Source of the DNA: a virus
IMG/VR virus record: IMGVR_UViG_3300039204_000031
Span: 1 to 35,276 of that record
Reading direction: 5' to 3' (one strand)
Length of the DNA stretch: 35,276 bases
Shown: piece by piece, positions 15,676 to 23,187 of the stretch
Layout of the letters: every line of letters begins with the position of its first letter
How positions within the stretch are numbered: position 1 is the first letter of the stretch
Made by a program: the position numbers and the translations under genes
Notes under the pieces: model-generated
Told to the model about the DNA's origin: nothing
Database searches by the model: none
The model's input: only the letters and a program-made list of their open reading frames with translations

Positions 15676-16422
15676 TTAATTAGTTACAGTCTCGCCAAGT
15701 CTCTCTCGGCAAGTATTAAAATGTTTTAATGTCTTTTCTATCATAATGTAATTTCTATTTAAGTTTTTAGCAGCTAATCCATACGTCCCACTTCCTGCTG
15801 CGTTGTCTAAAATCAAATCACCTTCATTTGAGTAAGTTTTTACGAAATACTCTCCTAGTGAATATGGCTTTTGAGTTGGATGTAAACTTGATTTTTGTTT
15901 ATCCTTTGCAAACTTTAATACGCTCCTTGGGAATCTTTCAGTACTGGAGTAAGGTGTTGTTGATTGTTTACCATAAACAAGGCTGTTGGAATCATTTGAT
16001 TTACTCGCTGTTGCTGTTGAAACCGACTTTAATTTATGCCCTTTAGTCATTTGAGGATTATATGTTGGTCTTTTCTTGTAAAACACAAGTACATTCTCAT
16101 GAGCTTTCATTGGCATGTAATGAGCATTCAAATGTCCTGTTGCTGCTGTTTTCTCCCAAATCCATTCGTAACGCAACATCTTCAAATTACTTGCTCCTAA
16201 AACTTTATCAAAAGGAGCTTGAGCATTTAAAACAATAGCTCCAGTAGGCTTGATTACTCTTTTGTATTGCAACCATAGCTTATTCAAATCAATAACAGAA
16301 TCCCATTTACATTGAGTTGTACCAAAAGGCAAATCACAAAGGATTAAGTCAACAGAGTTATCCTCAATGTCTTTCATGACCTCGAGACAATCTCCTAGAT
16401 ATGTTTTATTGATTTGTAGCAC
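15676..16422 (-). CDS. DNA methyltransferase, beta-class amino-methylase
   Basis: 248 aa. Catalytic motif IV is present as LILCDLPFGTTQCKWDS (about 30-46), a DLPF variant of DPPY, followed by the target region (YEWIWEKTAATGHLNAHYMP). The AdoMet-binding motif I comes last (LILDNAAGSGTYGLAA), after HPTQKP, so the order IV then I defines the beta class. It would methylate adenine N6 or cytosine N4 in phage DNA, probably protecting it from host restriction. No partner endonuclease is encoded nearby. Start is GTG; no in-frame ATG precedes motif IV except one that would cut into it. Confidence 0.85.
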   Translation of the reverse strand: MLQINKTYLGDCLEVMKDIEDNSVDLILCDLPFGTTQCKWDSVIDLNKLWLQYKRVIKPTGAIVLNAQAPFDKVLGASNLKMLRYEWIWEKTAATGHLNAHYMPMKAHENVLVFYKKRPTYNPQMTKGHKLKSVSTATASKSNDSNSLVYGKQSTTPYSSTERFPRSVLKFAKDKQKSSLHPTQKPYSLGEYFVKTYSNEGDLILDNAAGSGTYGLAAKNLNRNYIMIEKTLKHFNTCRERLGETVTN

Positions 16423-16434
16423 TATTATTACTGT

Positions 16435-16596
16435 TTAATCGATTGTTTTACTATTTTCTAATTCCCAATCAATACAATCGGGTCTATAATTAATTCCGAA
16501 TAACTGCATGCCTCGTGAATAGAAATATCCAAATCGGTTTTTCTTTCTCTTGCATCCGCATAGGGTGCATTTGTTGTCTTTCCAAGTGTGATTCAT
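16435..16596 (-). CDS. Small Cys-rich protein (53 aa)
   Basis: MNHTWKDNKCTLCGCKRKKN to NSKTID. Cys residues at about 10, 13, 15 and 41 could form a small zinc site. Similar short CxxCxC proteins occur in flavobacterial phages. Function unknown; junctions fit the surrounding gene train. Confidence 0.55.
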   Translation of the reverse strand: MNHTWKDNKCTLCGCKRKKNRFGYFYSRGMQLFGINYRPDCIDWELENSKTID

Positions 16597-16599
16597 ATT

Positions 16600-16761
16600 C
16601 TAAAGTTTGTTAATTATTTGCTTAAGAATTAAAATATTTTTACATATTTCTGCTTGAACTAGAGTTGGTACATCTTCAAATTTTTTTCTTCTAGTTTTAA
16701 GAGCTAGTTCTTCTAAATTTTCCAATAACCAACCTTTTATTTCAAAATTATTTTCACTCAT
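16600..16761 (-). CDS. Hypothetical helical protein (53 aa)
   Basis: MSENNFEIKGWLLENLEELA to KQIINKL; mostly helix-forming residues. Its TAG stop runs into the next start as TAGAATATG, a repeated junction in this genome. Confidence 0.5.
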   Translation of the reverse strand: MSENNFEIKGWLLENLEELALKTRRKKFEDVPTLVQAEICKNILILKQIINKL

Positions 16762-16763
16762 AA

Positions 16764-16898
16764 CTACAGTTTAAATTGATTTACATTTATTACTTTATTT
16801 CTGAGTAAAACTCTTGCATGATTCTCATCAAATGCAAAAATTTTTATCTCCATTGTCTTGTCTAAACTTCTAAATATGTATGTATTTAATGGTTTCAT
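16764..16898 (-). CDS. Hypothetical small protein (44 aa)
   Basis: MKPLNTYIFRSLDKTMEIKI to VNQFKL. Beta-alpha-like pattern with no recognised motif. The start has the TAGAATATG context, and the stop lies 3 bp before the next ATG. Confidence 0.5.
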   Translation of the reverse strand: MKPLNTYIFRSLDKTMEIKIFAFDENHARVLLRNKVINVNQFKL

Positions 16899-16907
16899 AT
16901 TCTACAG

Positions 16908-17162
16908 TTATTGGAAAAGGTTAGGTTCCTTATCTATACACTTCTGGGCTTCGTTAATTTCAGCACGAAGTAACTCTACAAACTTTGTGGTGTTACAAAG
17001 TCCAATCTCCATATCGTTGACTTTTACCATGATTGCAAAATCGGGTTGCCTAGTCAACATTTCGATCATTCCCGTACATTCTCCAATGTGCAAATAAGCT
17101 TCTGACTCTATTGGTTTTGGAGCTGGTATTTGATCTAGTAATTTTTTCATTTCTGTGTTCAT
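16908..17162 (-). CDS. Hypothetical protein (84 aa)
   Basis: MNTEMKKLLDQIPAPKPIES to PNLFQ, a compact alpha/beta sequence with two Cys. No family recognised. A 16-bp perfect hairpin lies about 17 bp upstream of its start. Confidence 0.55.
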   Translation of the reverse strand: MNTEMKKLLDQIPAPKPIESEAYLHIGECTGMIEMLTRQPDFAIMVKVNDMEIGLCNTTKFVELLRAEINEAQKCIDKEPNLFQ

Positions 17163-17178
17163 AATTTTATGTTTTTAA

Positions 17179-17194
17179 GTAGTCCGTTGACTAC
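17179..17194. repeat. Perfect inverted repeat, possible operator or RNA hairpin
   Basis: GTAGTC, four bases, GACTAC: a 6-bp stem with tetraloop AACG on the minus strand. It overlaps the stop of the 28-aa frame and lies just before the gene starting at 17162. No T-run follows, so it is not a normal intrinsic terminator. Confidence 0.45.
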
Positions 17195-17277
17195 AATATT
17201 AATACATTAATAATAACTAATACTTTCAATATTTGAAGCTCTGATTCTTGTTTATTAAGTATTTTTTTCTGTATCAT
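17191..17277 (-). CDS. Possible tiny hydrophobic peptide (28 aa)
   Basis: MIQKKILNKQESELQILKVL, then VIINVLIL at the C-terminus, which could be a short membrane anchor. It fills part of the 160-bp gap between two genes. Support is weak: there is only an open frame and an ATG. Confidence 0.3.
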   Translation of the reverse strand: MIQKKILNKQESELQILKVLVIINVLIL

Positions 17278-17324
17278 TTTAACTCTTTTTTAGTTATTTA
17301 TAGTTTGATGTTGTTTTGTGTAAT

Positions 17325-17654
17325 TTATTTGTTTTCTTTCTTTAAAATACTTAGCTCTTGTTGCATTGTAAACATTGTTTTTTCTATTGCCTCCATTATC
17401 TTTCTTGTAATCCTAAGCTCCGGATGCTTAACATCTGCTCTAACTTTTGCTGCTGCTACACTCTCACTCACGTCTCTATTATATATTAACTTATTCCAAT
17501 CATCGTAAGATTCTATATTTACTTTTGTTATAAGATAGTTATAAAAAGATAAATCCCTGTTTAGAAGTACTAATTTATCTATTGACAACCATTCTCCGCT
17601 TTTGTGAGTAGTTATTATTTTATCAATCTCTATCAATACTTCTTCTAGTTTCAT
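17325..17654 (-). CDS. Conserved phage protein linked to the YqaJ exonuclease (109 aa)
   Basis: MKLEEVLIEIDKIITTHKSG with a helical C-terminus (KIMEAIEKTMFTMQQELSIL). Proteins of this type are commonly encoded next to YqaJ-family exonucleases in flavobacterial phages; the blocks VLLNRDLSFYN and IYNRDV appear typical of them. Start lies 3 bp after the exonuclease stop. A recombination accessory role is inferred from context. Confidence 0.55.
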   Translation of the reverse strand: MKLEEVLIEIDKIITTHKSGEWLSIDKLVLLNRDLSFYNYLITKVNIESYDDWNKLIYNRDVSESVAAAKVRADVKHPELRITRKIMEAIEKTMFTMQQELSILKKENK

Positions 17655-17657
17655 TGA

Positions 17658-18281
17658 TTATAAATATTTTTTTTCATCGTCTATTAACTTTAAAAAATCC
17701 TCTAGTCTTGGAGTAATCATTTCTATTTCTTTTAAATAATCCTCTCTTTTTAATCTATGTATAAATAGCTTCTTATTTTCTGTATAAGTATATCCGTAAC
17801 TTATAAAATCAATCCAATCTAAATCACAAAGCCACATATTACCAAGTAGTTGCCATTTATAAGACGGATCAAAAGAGTTTCTTTTTATGGTTTTTCTTTG
17901 GGTATAATCTATAACCGACTTTATTTCTATTCCTCCACCAAAAGAACCAATAAGTCCATCAGGAGAACCCCCTACATTATATTTTTCGTGTTGACAGAAT
18001 CCACCATTTTCAACAACATAGAATGTTTTTTCCTCATAGCTTGATTTAGCTACTGGCTCCCAGGTATGACCATTTTCCATGTGTTTATTAGTGTAATAAT
18101 CCTCCTCTTCTCTTTGTCCTGTTATTTGCTCTTTAGCTAATCTAAACGCATATTTAATAGCTGGTTCTCCGAAAGATTTTCCATAGTTAGCCATAAAAAC
18201 ACCAAACTTAGAAGTAGTAGGTTTACCTAACCTAAGATTAAACCATTCTTCACTGTTTTGAATAACATCGTGAAATATCAT
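17658..18281 (-). CDS. YqaJ-family phage recombination exonuclease
   Basis: 207 aa, lambda-exonuclease-like PD-(D/E)XK fold. Seen in order: SEEWFNLRLGKPTTSKFG (about 10-27, the WxxxRxGxxTASxxG entry motif), GHTWEPVA (about 71-78, with the conserved Glu), and GGSPDGLIG followed by GGIEIKS (about 103-122, the D-(15)-ExK metal-binding site). It degrades one strand at double-strand ends to allow single-strand annealing or concatemer formation. It overlaps the upstream gene by 4 bp. Confidence 0.86.
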   Translation of the reverse strand: MIFHDVIQNSEEWFNLRLGKPTTSKFGVFMANYGKSFGEPAIKYAFRLAKEQITGQREEEDYYTNKHMENGHTWEPVAKSSYEEKTFYVVENGGFCQHEKYNVGGSPDGLIGSFGGGIEIKSVIDYTQRKTIKRNSFDPSYKWQLLGNMWLCDLDWIDFISYGYTYTENKKLFIHRLKREDYLKEIEMITPRLEDFLKLIDDEKKYL

Positions 18282-18799
18282 TCTTTAATTAATTTAAGAT
18301 TAAATTCAGATATATCATATACCTTTAAAACCCCTTTCTCCTTGCCGTCTATAATTGCTTTTTTAGCCTCCTCCCATCTTGGATGATTAGGTGTTAGTTC
18401 AGGTTTTTTTATAATTGGTTGAGTTGGTCTTATTTTTACACCCCCTACTATTTGTCCTTTCATCTTTACAGAACTATCAATATATAACTCTACTAAAACA
18501 TTATTCCAGTCCTCTACTATTGGACTTTTATCTTTATGAAAACTTTTCATAATTTTAGAGTTTGTGGCATTTAAAACCATTGGTTTTATTTTATCTACAA
18601 AATATGCTATATTAGCACTTATTCTTTTTCCAGCTACAACTACTCCAGAGTTTTTATTATTTTCAATAATATTATACTGTACAACTTTTTCTATTGTAAA
18701 AACAAGTTTCCTTCCTTGCTCTAACATTTCTTCTAAATCAGCAACACCTAAGTGATCGCTTTTAAATACTTTTCTGTAGTGATTTCTATTTGTTTCCAT
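18278..18799 (-). CDS. Conserved partner of the YqaJ exonuclease, possible annealing protein
   Basis: 173 aa. Blocks DHLGVADLEEMLEQGRKLVF, ANIAYFVDKIKPMVLNATNS and KMKGQIVGGVKIRP are typical of a family encoded directly upstream of YqaJ in many Bacteroidetes phages. No known RecT, Erf or Rad52 motif is visible. By gene order it could be the single-strand annealing or DNA-binding partner. The start has the AAAAACTATAATATG context. Confidence 0.6.
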   Translation of the reverse strand: METNRNHYRKVFKSDHLGVADLEEMLEQGRKLVFTIEKVVQYNIIENNKNSGVVVAGKRISANIAYFVDKIKPMVLNATNSKIMKSFHKDKSPIVEDWNNVLVELYIDSSVKMKGQIVGGVKIRPTQPIIKKPELTPNHPRWEEAKKAIIDGKEKGVLKVYDISEFNLKLIKE

Positions 18800-18814
18800 A
18801 TTATAGTTTTTAGT

Positions 18815-19003
18815 TTATTTATTTTTTCCAATAAGGTCGTGCCACCCTTTATTCCCTATTTCAATGAGTAATTCGTTAAAAGAGTTGGCATGTATTGTTT
18901 CTATATCGTTTCTAGGGTATTGATTGAAAGGTAAAGAGTCAAATTCATACAAAGTGCAAATGTGTTTCTCTTGATCTGCTGTTATGTCTAGTCCGTGATT
19001 CAT
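18815..19003 (-). CDS. Hypothetical protein (62 aa)
   Basis: MNHGLDITADQEKHICTLYE to HDLIGKNK. No motif recognised. Three bases separate its start from the upstream stop, and a 15-bp gap separates it from the recombination gene. Confidence 0.5.
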   Translation of the reverse strand: MNHGLDITADQEKHICTLYEFDSLPFNQYPRNDIETIHANSFNELLIEIGNKGWHDLIGKNK

Positions 19004-19006
19004 ATA

Positions 19007-19195
19007 TTACTTTTTAATTCGTTCATATTGGTCATCTAAAAAATCTTTTGTTTTCATTCCAACAAATTTGTTATCTGGTATTGTTCTCCATCCAAAGGGA
19101 GTTTTTTTATAACTGAATGAACCACTTTTTGCCCATTTAATAGTCATTACTCCGTTTTCTAATGACCTTGATAATATTTTATCCGTTATTGCCAT
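19007..19195 (-). CDS. Hypothetical protein (62 aa)
   Basis: MAITDKILSRSLENGVMTIK to QYERIKK, basic and beta-rich at the N-terminus. No family recognised. It is part of a tight run of small genes downstream of the promoter at 19717-19748. Confidence 0.5.
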   Translation of the reverse strand: MAITDKILSRSLENGVMTIKWAKSGSFSYKKTPFGWRTIPDNKFVGMKTKDFLDDQYERIKK

Positions 19196-19205
19196 AATTA
19201 CAGGT

Positions 19206-19499
19206 TTAATGTATTAATCTTTCTTGATGTTGTCTATCGTTCCAATCAAAACCCATTAACCTTTCTTGTTTTTCGGTTTGTAATAGCTTATAACAGTAGT
19301 CTATTATCTTATTCCAATAACCGTTACTTATAGATATGTTTCTGTCTTTTTTAATATCATAAACCTCTATCTCGTGTTTATCTTCTTCAAAATCACACGT
19401 AATATCTATCTCGTATTTATTAGTAGTAGTTGATAAGTAAACTATCTCACCTTTAAATGATGGTGGTATTGATTCTATTATTTTAATGATGTTTTTCAT
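19206..19499 (-). CDS. Hypothetical protein (97 aa)
   Basis: MKNIIKIIESIPPSFKGEIV to HQERLIH. The first half looks like a beta sheet (YLSTTTNKYEIDITCDFEE), the second half is helical. No known domain. Its ATG lies one base after the upstream stop (TAATATG type junction). Confidence 0.55.
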   Translation of the reverse strand: MKNIIKIIESIPPSFKGEIVYLSTTTNKYEIDITCDFEEDKHEIEVYDIKKDRNISISNGYWNKIIDYCYKLLQTEKQERLMGFDWNDRQHQERLIH

Positions 19500-19500
19500 A

Positions 19501-19695
19501 TTAAAGTATTTTTTCAGAAAGTTTCATGTTTTTTTTCGGGTCAAATTTTTCGCCACACATTGGGCATTTACACCTTAATATAATTTCGCCACTTGAAATT
19601 CTTCTAAGTTTTGCTTTCATTTCTGAATCATCTGTACAATTATAAAGAAGTGTAATCTCTTCTTTTAACGCTGATATAATTTCTTCATTACTCAT
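19501..19695 (-). CDS. Small zinc-ribbon-like protein (64 aa)
   Basis: MSNEEIISALKEEITLLYNC to KLSEKIL, with RCKCPMCGEKFDP (about 45-57), a CxCxxC knuckle. I take the ATG at 19695: the open frame extends upstream to a TTG, but that codon lies inside the predicted -7 box and therefore cannot be the start. The start has the context AAAAACTATAATATG and is about 20 bp after the promoter. Confidence 0.6.
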   Translation of the reverse strand: MSNEEIISALKEEITLLYNCTDDSEMKAKLRRISSGEIILRCKCPMCGEKFDPKKNMKLSEKIL

Positions 19696-19716
19696 ATTAT
19701 AGTTTTTATTATACAC

Positions 19717-19748
19717 CAAATATATGTAATATTATTTATATATACAAA
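19717..19748 (-). promoter_or_regulatory. Predicted Bacteroidetes-type promoter (middle operon)
   Basis: Minus strand: TTTG (19745-19748), exactly 20 bp, TATATTTG (19717-19724). The -33 region and spacer are nearly identical to those of the promoter at 26344-26375. It would drive the small-gene and recombination block. Confidence 0.68.
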
Positions 19749-19751
19749 TAA

Positions 19752-19967
19752 TTAAGGTAGTTTATTCATCTTGTCTTTTATATATTGTGCTAATTCGTAT
19801 CGTTCGTTAACAATAGAGTCGTTTAAATGAAAATCTAAAAACCTATGTGGCGTCTTATCAATTATCTCTTTGTACTTATCAAGTTTACTTAAATATTCAT
19901 CATGTGTATCTCTAGGTATATTATCAATACAGTGAAATATTCTATCTACAATCCAATTCTCATTCAT
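19752..19967 (-). CDS. Hypothetical protein (71 aa)
   Basis: MNENWIVDRIFHCIDNIPRD to KDKMNKLP, helical and acidic. Its last codons (KLP and stop) lie in the segment duplicated near 26.38 kb together with the promoter. ATGA overlap with the tiny upstream frame. Confidence 0.55.
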   Translation of the reverse strand: MNENWIVDRIFHCIDNIPRDTHDEYLSKLDKYKEIIDKTPHRFLDFHLNDSIVNERYELAQYIKDKMNKLP

Positions 19968-20023
19968 TTTTTATCAGGTTTAACTTCTTCGTACTCTACT
20001 TCTATTTCGTTTATGTCTATCAT
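19964..20023 (-). CDS. Possible tiny acidic peptide (19 aa)
   Basis: MIDINEIEVEYEEVKPDKK, ending as ATGA on the next start and beginning 4 bp after the NinG stop. The junctions fit, but the length gives little support. Confidence 0.35.
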   Translation of the reverse strand: MIDINEIEVEYEEVKPDKK

Positions 20024-20026
20024 ATT

Positions 20027-20641
20027 TTACCAGTATTTTACTTTGTTTATCTTTTGTAGTTCATTGACCTTTTTGCGATAAGTGTCAGATATATTTTTAT
20101 AAAACAGATAACTCGTTTTAACTATTGACCTAGATAAGTTTTCTATTTCTACAACCTTATTTTCTCCTATTTCGTATGATAGATTCACTCTAAACTCTGC
20201 CTGTTTTCCATTGTGCTTGGTATCACCGTTGCAAGTTTTGCACTGGGGTCTACAATTATTTTCATGGTATCTAGTTGCTTTATGTTCTCGCTTCATATAA
20301 TGCCCGTTATCAACTTCTTTTATATCTTTTATAGTTCCGCAAGTATAACAAGTACATGACCCATCTTTACTATATTTTAATCTTATGTATCTACTAAAGT
20401 AAGTATCTGCTAATTTCATAGCGCCAGGAACATTTAAAGACCTCTTTAGTTCTCTTTTCCTTTTATCAGTTACTTTCTTAACCTTTTTACTAAAAGTCTT
20501 TTGATTATAAACCTTTCCTCTTTCATCTGTTTGCATCCAATCATAAAAACACGAGGCACAAAGACCTAACTTCCTGTAATTACTTTCCTTTCCGCATGAT
20601 TCGTAACCTCTTGTTTTGCTATTTGTTGGTTTGCATTTCAT
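20027..20641 (-). CDS. ninG: NinG-family recombination protein (HNH-like nuclease)
   Basis: 204 aa. An N-terminal Cys region (KLGLCASCFYDWM) precedes the diagnostic NinG/Rap block: CTCYTCG (about 113-119), EVDNGHYMKREHKATRYHEN (about 126-145) and CRPQCKTCN (about 147-155). The two CxxC pairs bind zinc and the HYM-R-H segment is the HNH-like active region. In lambda the Rap protein acts as a Holliday-junction nuclease supporting phage recombination. It lies between the helicase/methyltransferase block and the exonuclease. Confidence 0.85.
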   Translation of the reverse strand: MKCKPTNSKTRGYESCGKESNYRKLGLCASCFYDWMQTDERGKVYNQKTFSKKVKKVTDKRKRELKRSLNVPGAMKLADTYFSRYIRLKYSKDGSCTCYTCGTIKDIKEVDNGHYMKREHKATRYHENNCRPQCKTCNGDTKHNGKQAEFRVNLSYEIGENKVVEIENLSRSIVKTSYLFYKNISDTYRKKVNELQKINKVKYW

Positions 20642-20653
20642 TCTTTATTTATT

Positions 20654-20797
20654 TTAATCAGAACTAATAGTAGTATAAAAAAGTAGCAGAAACATAAACC
20701 CAAAATGCCTTGTTATCAAGATACCTATAAGAATACTAAGTATAATACTTATGTTTTTTAATTGAATCCATTTCATGTGTTCTGGTGTAATATTCAT
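20654..20797 (-). CDS. Small membrane protein (47 aa)
   Basis: MNITPEHMKWIQLKN, then two hydrophobic stretches (ISIILSILIGILI and FGFMFLLLFYTTI) split by RH. Probably two short transmembrane helices. Function unknown. Confidence 0.5.
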   Translation of the reverse strand: MNITPEHMKWIQLKNISIILSILIGILITRHFGFMFLLLFYTTISSD

Positions 20798-20801
20798 AAT
20801 T

Positions 20802-21008
20802 CTATCTTATTAATTCATAAATAGTTGAATATATTTGTTTTTGAGCCTCTATACAAGTATCAAAATACTTTTGCCCTTTCTTAAATAACTCTTTTTGGAA
20901 ATATACATCTCCTTTAACTCCTTTTTCTGTTCTGTTTAATTTAACTTTATATCCCCTTCCCTCGCAAAAGTTAGTCATAAATATAAAGTTTGGTAAAAAT
21001 TGTGTCAT
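20802..21008 (-). CDS. Hypothetical protein (68 aa)
   Basis: MTQFLPNFIFMTNFCEGRGY to YSTIYELIR, basic. No motif recognised. It starts one base after the methyltransferase stop (TAATATG) and is probably cotranslated with it. Confidence 0.55.
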   Translation of the reverse strand: MTQFLPNFIFMTNFCEGRGYKVKLNRTEKGVKGDVYFQKELFKKGQKYFDTCIEAQKQIYSTIYELIR

Positions 21009-21009
21009 A

Positions 21010-21729
21010 TTAAAATAGTTTTATATTTTTTTTAAATGTTTTATATCTATTCTCTTGAAGATTAAAATATTCTAAATCAATTTCACTTCCTATAAATTCA
21101 GATACATAATCATCAAAAGCAATTCTATCACTTCCAGAACCATTATGTCCGCAATAAACTTTTTTACCTTTTAAGTCAAAATCTAATGCTAGTTTCTTAT
21201 ACAACAATGTCGGTTTATGGCAAGGATGTATTCTTTTCTCATTTAGTTTTTTATTTCCCTGTTGTGTCATTGGGTTTTTTAAATCTGCAGCTTGGCACAT
21301 TCCAGCCCATAATAAATCTATTTCGTGAGTGTGGTTTATACTCGAGCAATAAGCCATTTCATAATCTTTAAAACTCATTCCTTTTGCTACACCTTTATTC
21401 CATTTAATTCTGCCTTTACCTAAATCATTCCAATCAACATATTCAACACCAAAAATTATTTGATTTTTAGATATTCTACGCATTTCATCAAAATAATCTT
21501 GTTTAGGAGCTTCATTATCCCAATCTTTTTTGGTGTAAGCCTTTTTATTAGTATTACCATTTAGTTTATTACCGTTTTTTTGTTTAACAGTCGTTTTGGT
21601 TTCTTTCAAATAAGCCATTTTTCCAACACCAATTCCATAAGGAACATCATCTACAACCCAATCAAAATATTTGTTAGGTATCTTTTTAGTTGTTATTCTC
21701 CAATCTTCATTATAAACAATACTTATCAT
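21010..21729 (-). CDS. DNA methyltransferase with atypical DVPY motif
   Basis: 239 aa. Motif IV is DWVVDDVPYGIGVGKMAY (about 22-39), DVPY instead of DPPY. Motif I comes C-terminally as KKVYCGHNGSGSDRIAFDDY after HPCHKPTLLYKKL, the beta-class order, but the usual Asp-Pro-Phe is replaced by Tyr-Cys-Gly-His. The ATG at 21729 fits: it lies one base after the helicase stop, whereas a longer frame would need a non-ATG start inside the helicase gene. It may methylate adenine or cytosine in phage DNA; the altered motifs leave activity uncertain. Confidence 0.75.
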   Translation of the reverse strand: MISIVYNEDWRITTKKIPNKYFDWVVDDVPYGIGVGKMAYLKETKTTVKQKNGNKLNGNTNKKAYTKKDWDNEAPKQDYFDEMRRISKNQIIFGVEYVDWNDLGKGRIKWNKGVAKGMSFKDYEMAYCSSINHTHEIDLLWAGMCQAADLKNPMTQQGNKKLNEKRIHPCHKPTLLYKKLALDFDLKGKKVYCGHNGSGSDRIAFDDYVSEFIGSEIDLEYFNLQENRYKTFKKNIKLF

Positions 21730-21730
21730 A

Positions 21731-22747
21731 TTAAAATGGTATTTCATCTTTAAACGCTTCTTGTGGGGTAATCTTTGGCAGTTGTTTTTCCTCTTCAAAA
21801 AAGCTATTATCTTCTAATTTAAAAGGATTGTATTTCCGTACTAATTTAGCTATTATGTTTTCTTCTCGCATTGATTGGTCTTGATAGCTTATATCTATTT
21901 TTGTAGGACTCCAATGTAATACTACTGGGTTTTCGTTATCTGTTTCACCTCCTCCAGTATGTTTGTTTCTTACATTCTCAACTATTATTTGGTTTTCGCT
22001 TGATCCGCTTTCTCTGTCAATGACCCAAGTAAAAGACGCTTTATTTAAAAACCACCCTCCCTCACCTTGATAACTTGTTACTCTACCTTGCTGTCTTTGA
22101 GCCGACATAACTGGGTGTTGACTAATATGTACAGAACAAAACTTTTTAGTAAAGTTAAGAATATTTATCGCAGCTACCGAACCATCTGAAAATCCATTAC
22201 CTGTATCTTGCCATCCGTTTTTAAAAGAGTTAATAGGGTCTAAAACAACTGCATGAACATTTTTCCCACTTTCAATTATCTTTTGCGTAACGTCTAATGC
22301 TGTTTTTATGTCGTCTACATCAATAAATATAAAATGTTCGTCTATCCAGTCACTAACTTTATTATAAAGGCTTAAATCCTTTTTTTTAACATCAGAGGCA
22401 AATTCACATAACGCGTAATTCATGTAGTTAAGTTTTGCACTCCATTCGCTATTCTCTTTAAAAGCTACAACCCAAATTAAACCATTTACAATACTTTGTG
22501 GTATTTGTAAAGCTTGATTAACTGTTGTTTTTCCCCTACCTTTTTTCCCTGTTAGAACATAAAACTCGTTATTCTTACAAACGAAATGATTATCTAAAGC
22601 CTCAACACCAATCTTATACCCTTTCGGTATCTTACCACTTAAAAATTCTTCTACATCGTTGTTAACCTTATCAGAAGATACAATATAATCTTTATAATTG
22701 AATTCTTTTTCAACTTCTGAATTGTTATTTAGTTCTATCCTTTCCAT
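21731..22747 (-). CDS. DnaB-like replicative helicase (RecA-fold core only)
   Basis: 338 aa. Walker A GKKGRGKTT (about 67-75), Walker B HAVVLDPIN (about 165-173), a sensor-like VHISQHPVM and a C-terminal REENIIAKLVRKYNPFK. The N-terminal DnaB domain is missing and there is no primase domain, as in the short T7 gp4/Twinkle-like helicases of several flavobacterial phages. The C-terminus ends DEIPF, acidic and hydrophobic like an SSB tail. It overlaps the upstream gene by 13 bp; that gene may supply loading. Confidence 0.83.
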   Translation of the reverse strand: MERIELNNNSEVEKEFNYKDYIVSSDKVNNDVEEFLSGKIPKGYKIGVEALDNHFVCKNNEFYVLTGKKGRGKTTVNQALQIPQSIVNGLIWVVAFKENSEWSAKLNYMNYALCEFASDVKKKDLSLYNKVSDWIDEHFIFIDVDDIKTALDVTQKIIESGKNVHAVVLDPINSFKNGWQDTGNGFSDGSVAAINILNFTKKFCSVHISQHPVMSAQRQQGRVTSYQGEGGWFLNKASFTWVIDRESGSSENQIIVENVRNKHTGGGETDNENPVVLHWSPTKIDISYQDQSMREENIIAKLVRKYNPFKLEDNSFFEEEKQLPKITPQEAFKDEIPF

Positions 22748-23187
22748 TGAGAATGTTTAAGTATTACTTCGTTAACTTGTTCTATTATGTTATTAGATAC
22801 GTAATCTTCGTTGTAAGGCGTTATTTTTATTTTTTGGATGTCTTGTACCTCTTTTGCATTTAAAACGTCTCTATCAACCTTAATTTGATTAATAAGGGTA
22901 TAAAACTCACTTATACAATCGTCTAAACTTCTAAAAAGTATTTTATTTAGTTCTTTTTTCGGCTCTTGGTTGAAAACATCTGAATTGTAATGTATTAAAA
23001 ACTGACCGTAAACATGGATATATAATTTAGCAAACAACTCTTGATTTATTATTTGGCTAGATTGCTTTTCTTTAACGTAATCAACAATAGTATTATAAGC
23101 TTCAATATCATTCTCATTCGCCTTTAAACGACCTTGATTGATATTCCATCCAAATCTTTGTACTGCTTTTTCTATGCTGAATTTCAT
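22735..23187 (-). CDS. Hypothetical replication-module protein (150 aa)
   Basis: MKFSIEKAVQRFGWNINQGR to KHSQWKG, mainly helical. It is sandwiched, with overlaps on both sides, between the replication protein and the helicase. By position it may be a helicase loader or cofactor; no AAA+ motif is present, so this is inference only. Confidence 0.55.
   Translation of the reverse strand: MKFSIEKAVQRFGWNINQGRLKANENDIEAYNTIVDYVKEKQSSQIINQELFAKLYIHVYGQFLIHYNSDVFNQEPKKELNKILFRSLDDCISEFYTLINQIKVDRDVLNAKEVQDIQKIKITPYNEDYVSNNIIEQVNEVILKHSQWKG

Noticed and set aside
19696-19719. TTG start at 19719 for the zinc-ribbon gene
   Set aside because: The codon lies within the predicted -7 promoter box, so it would not be in the transcript.
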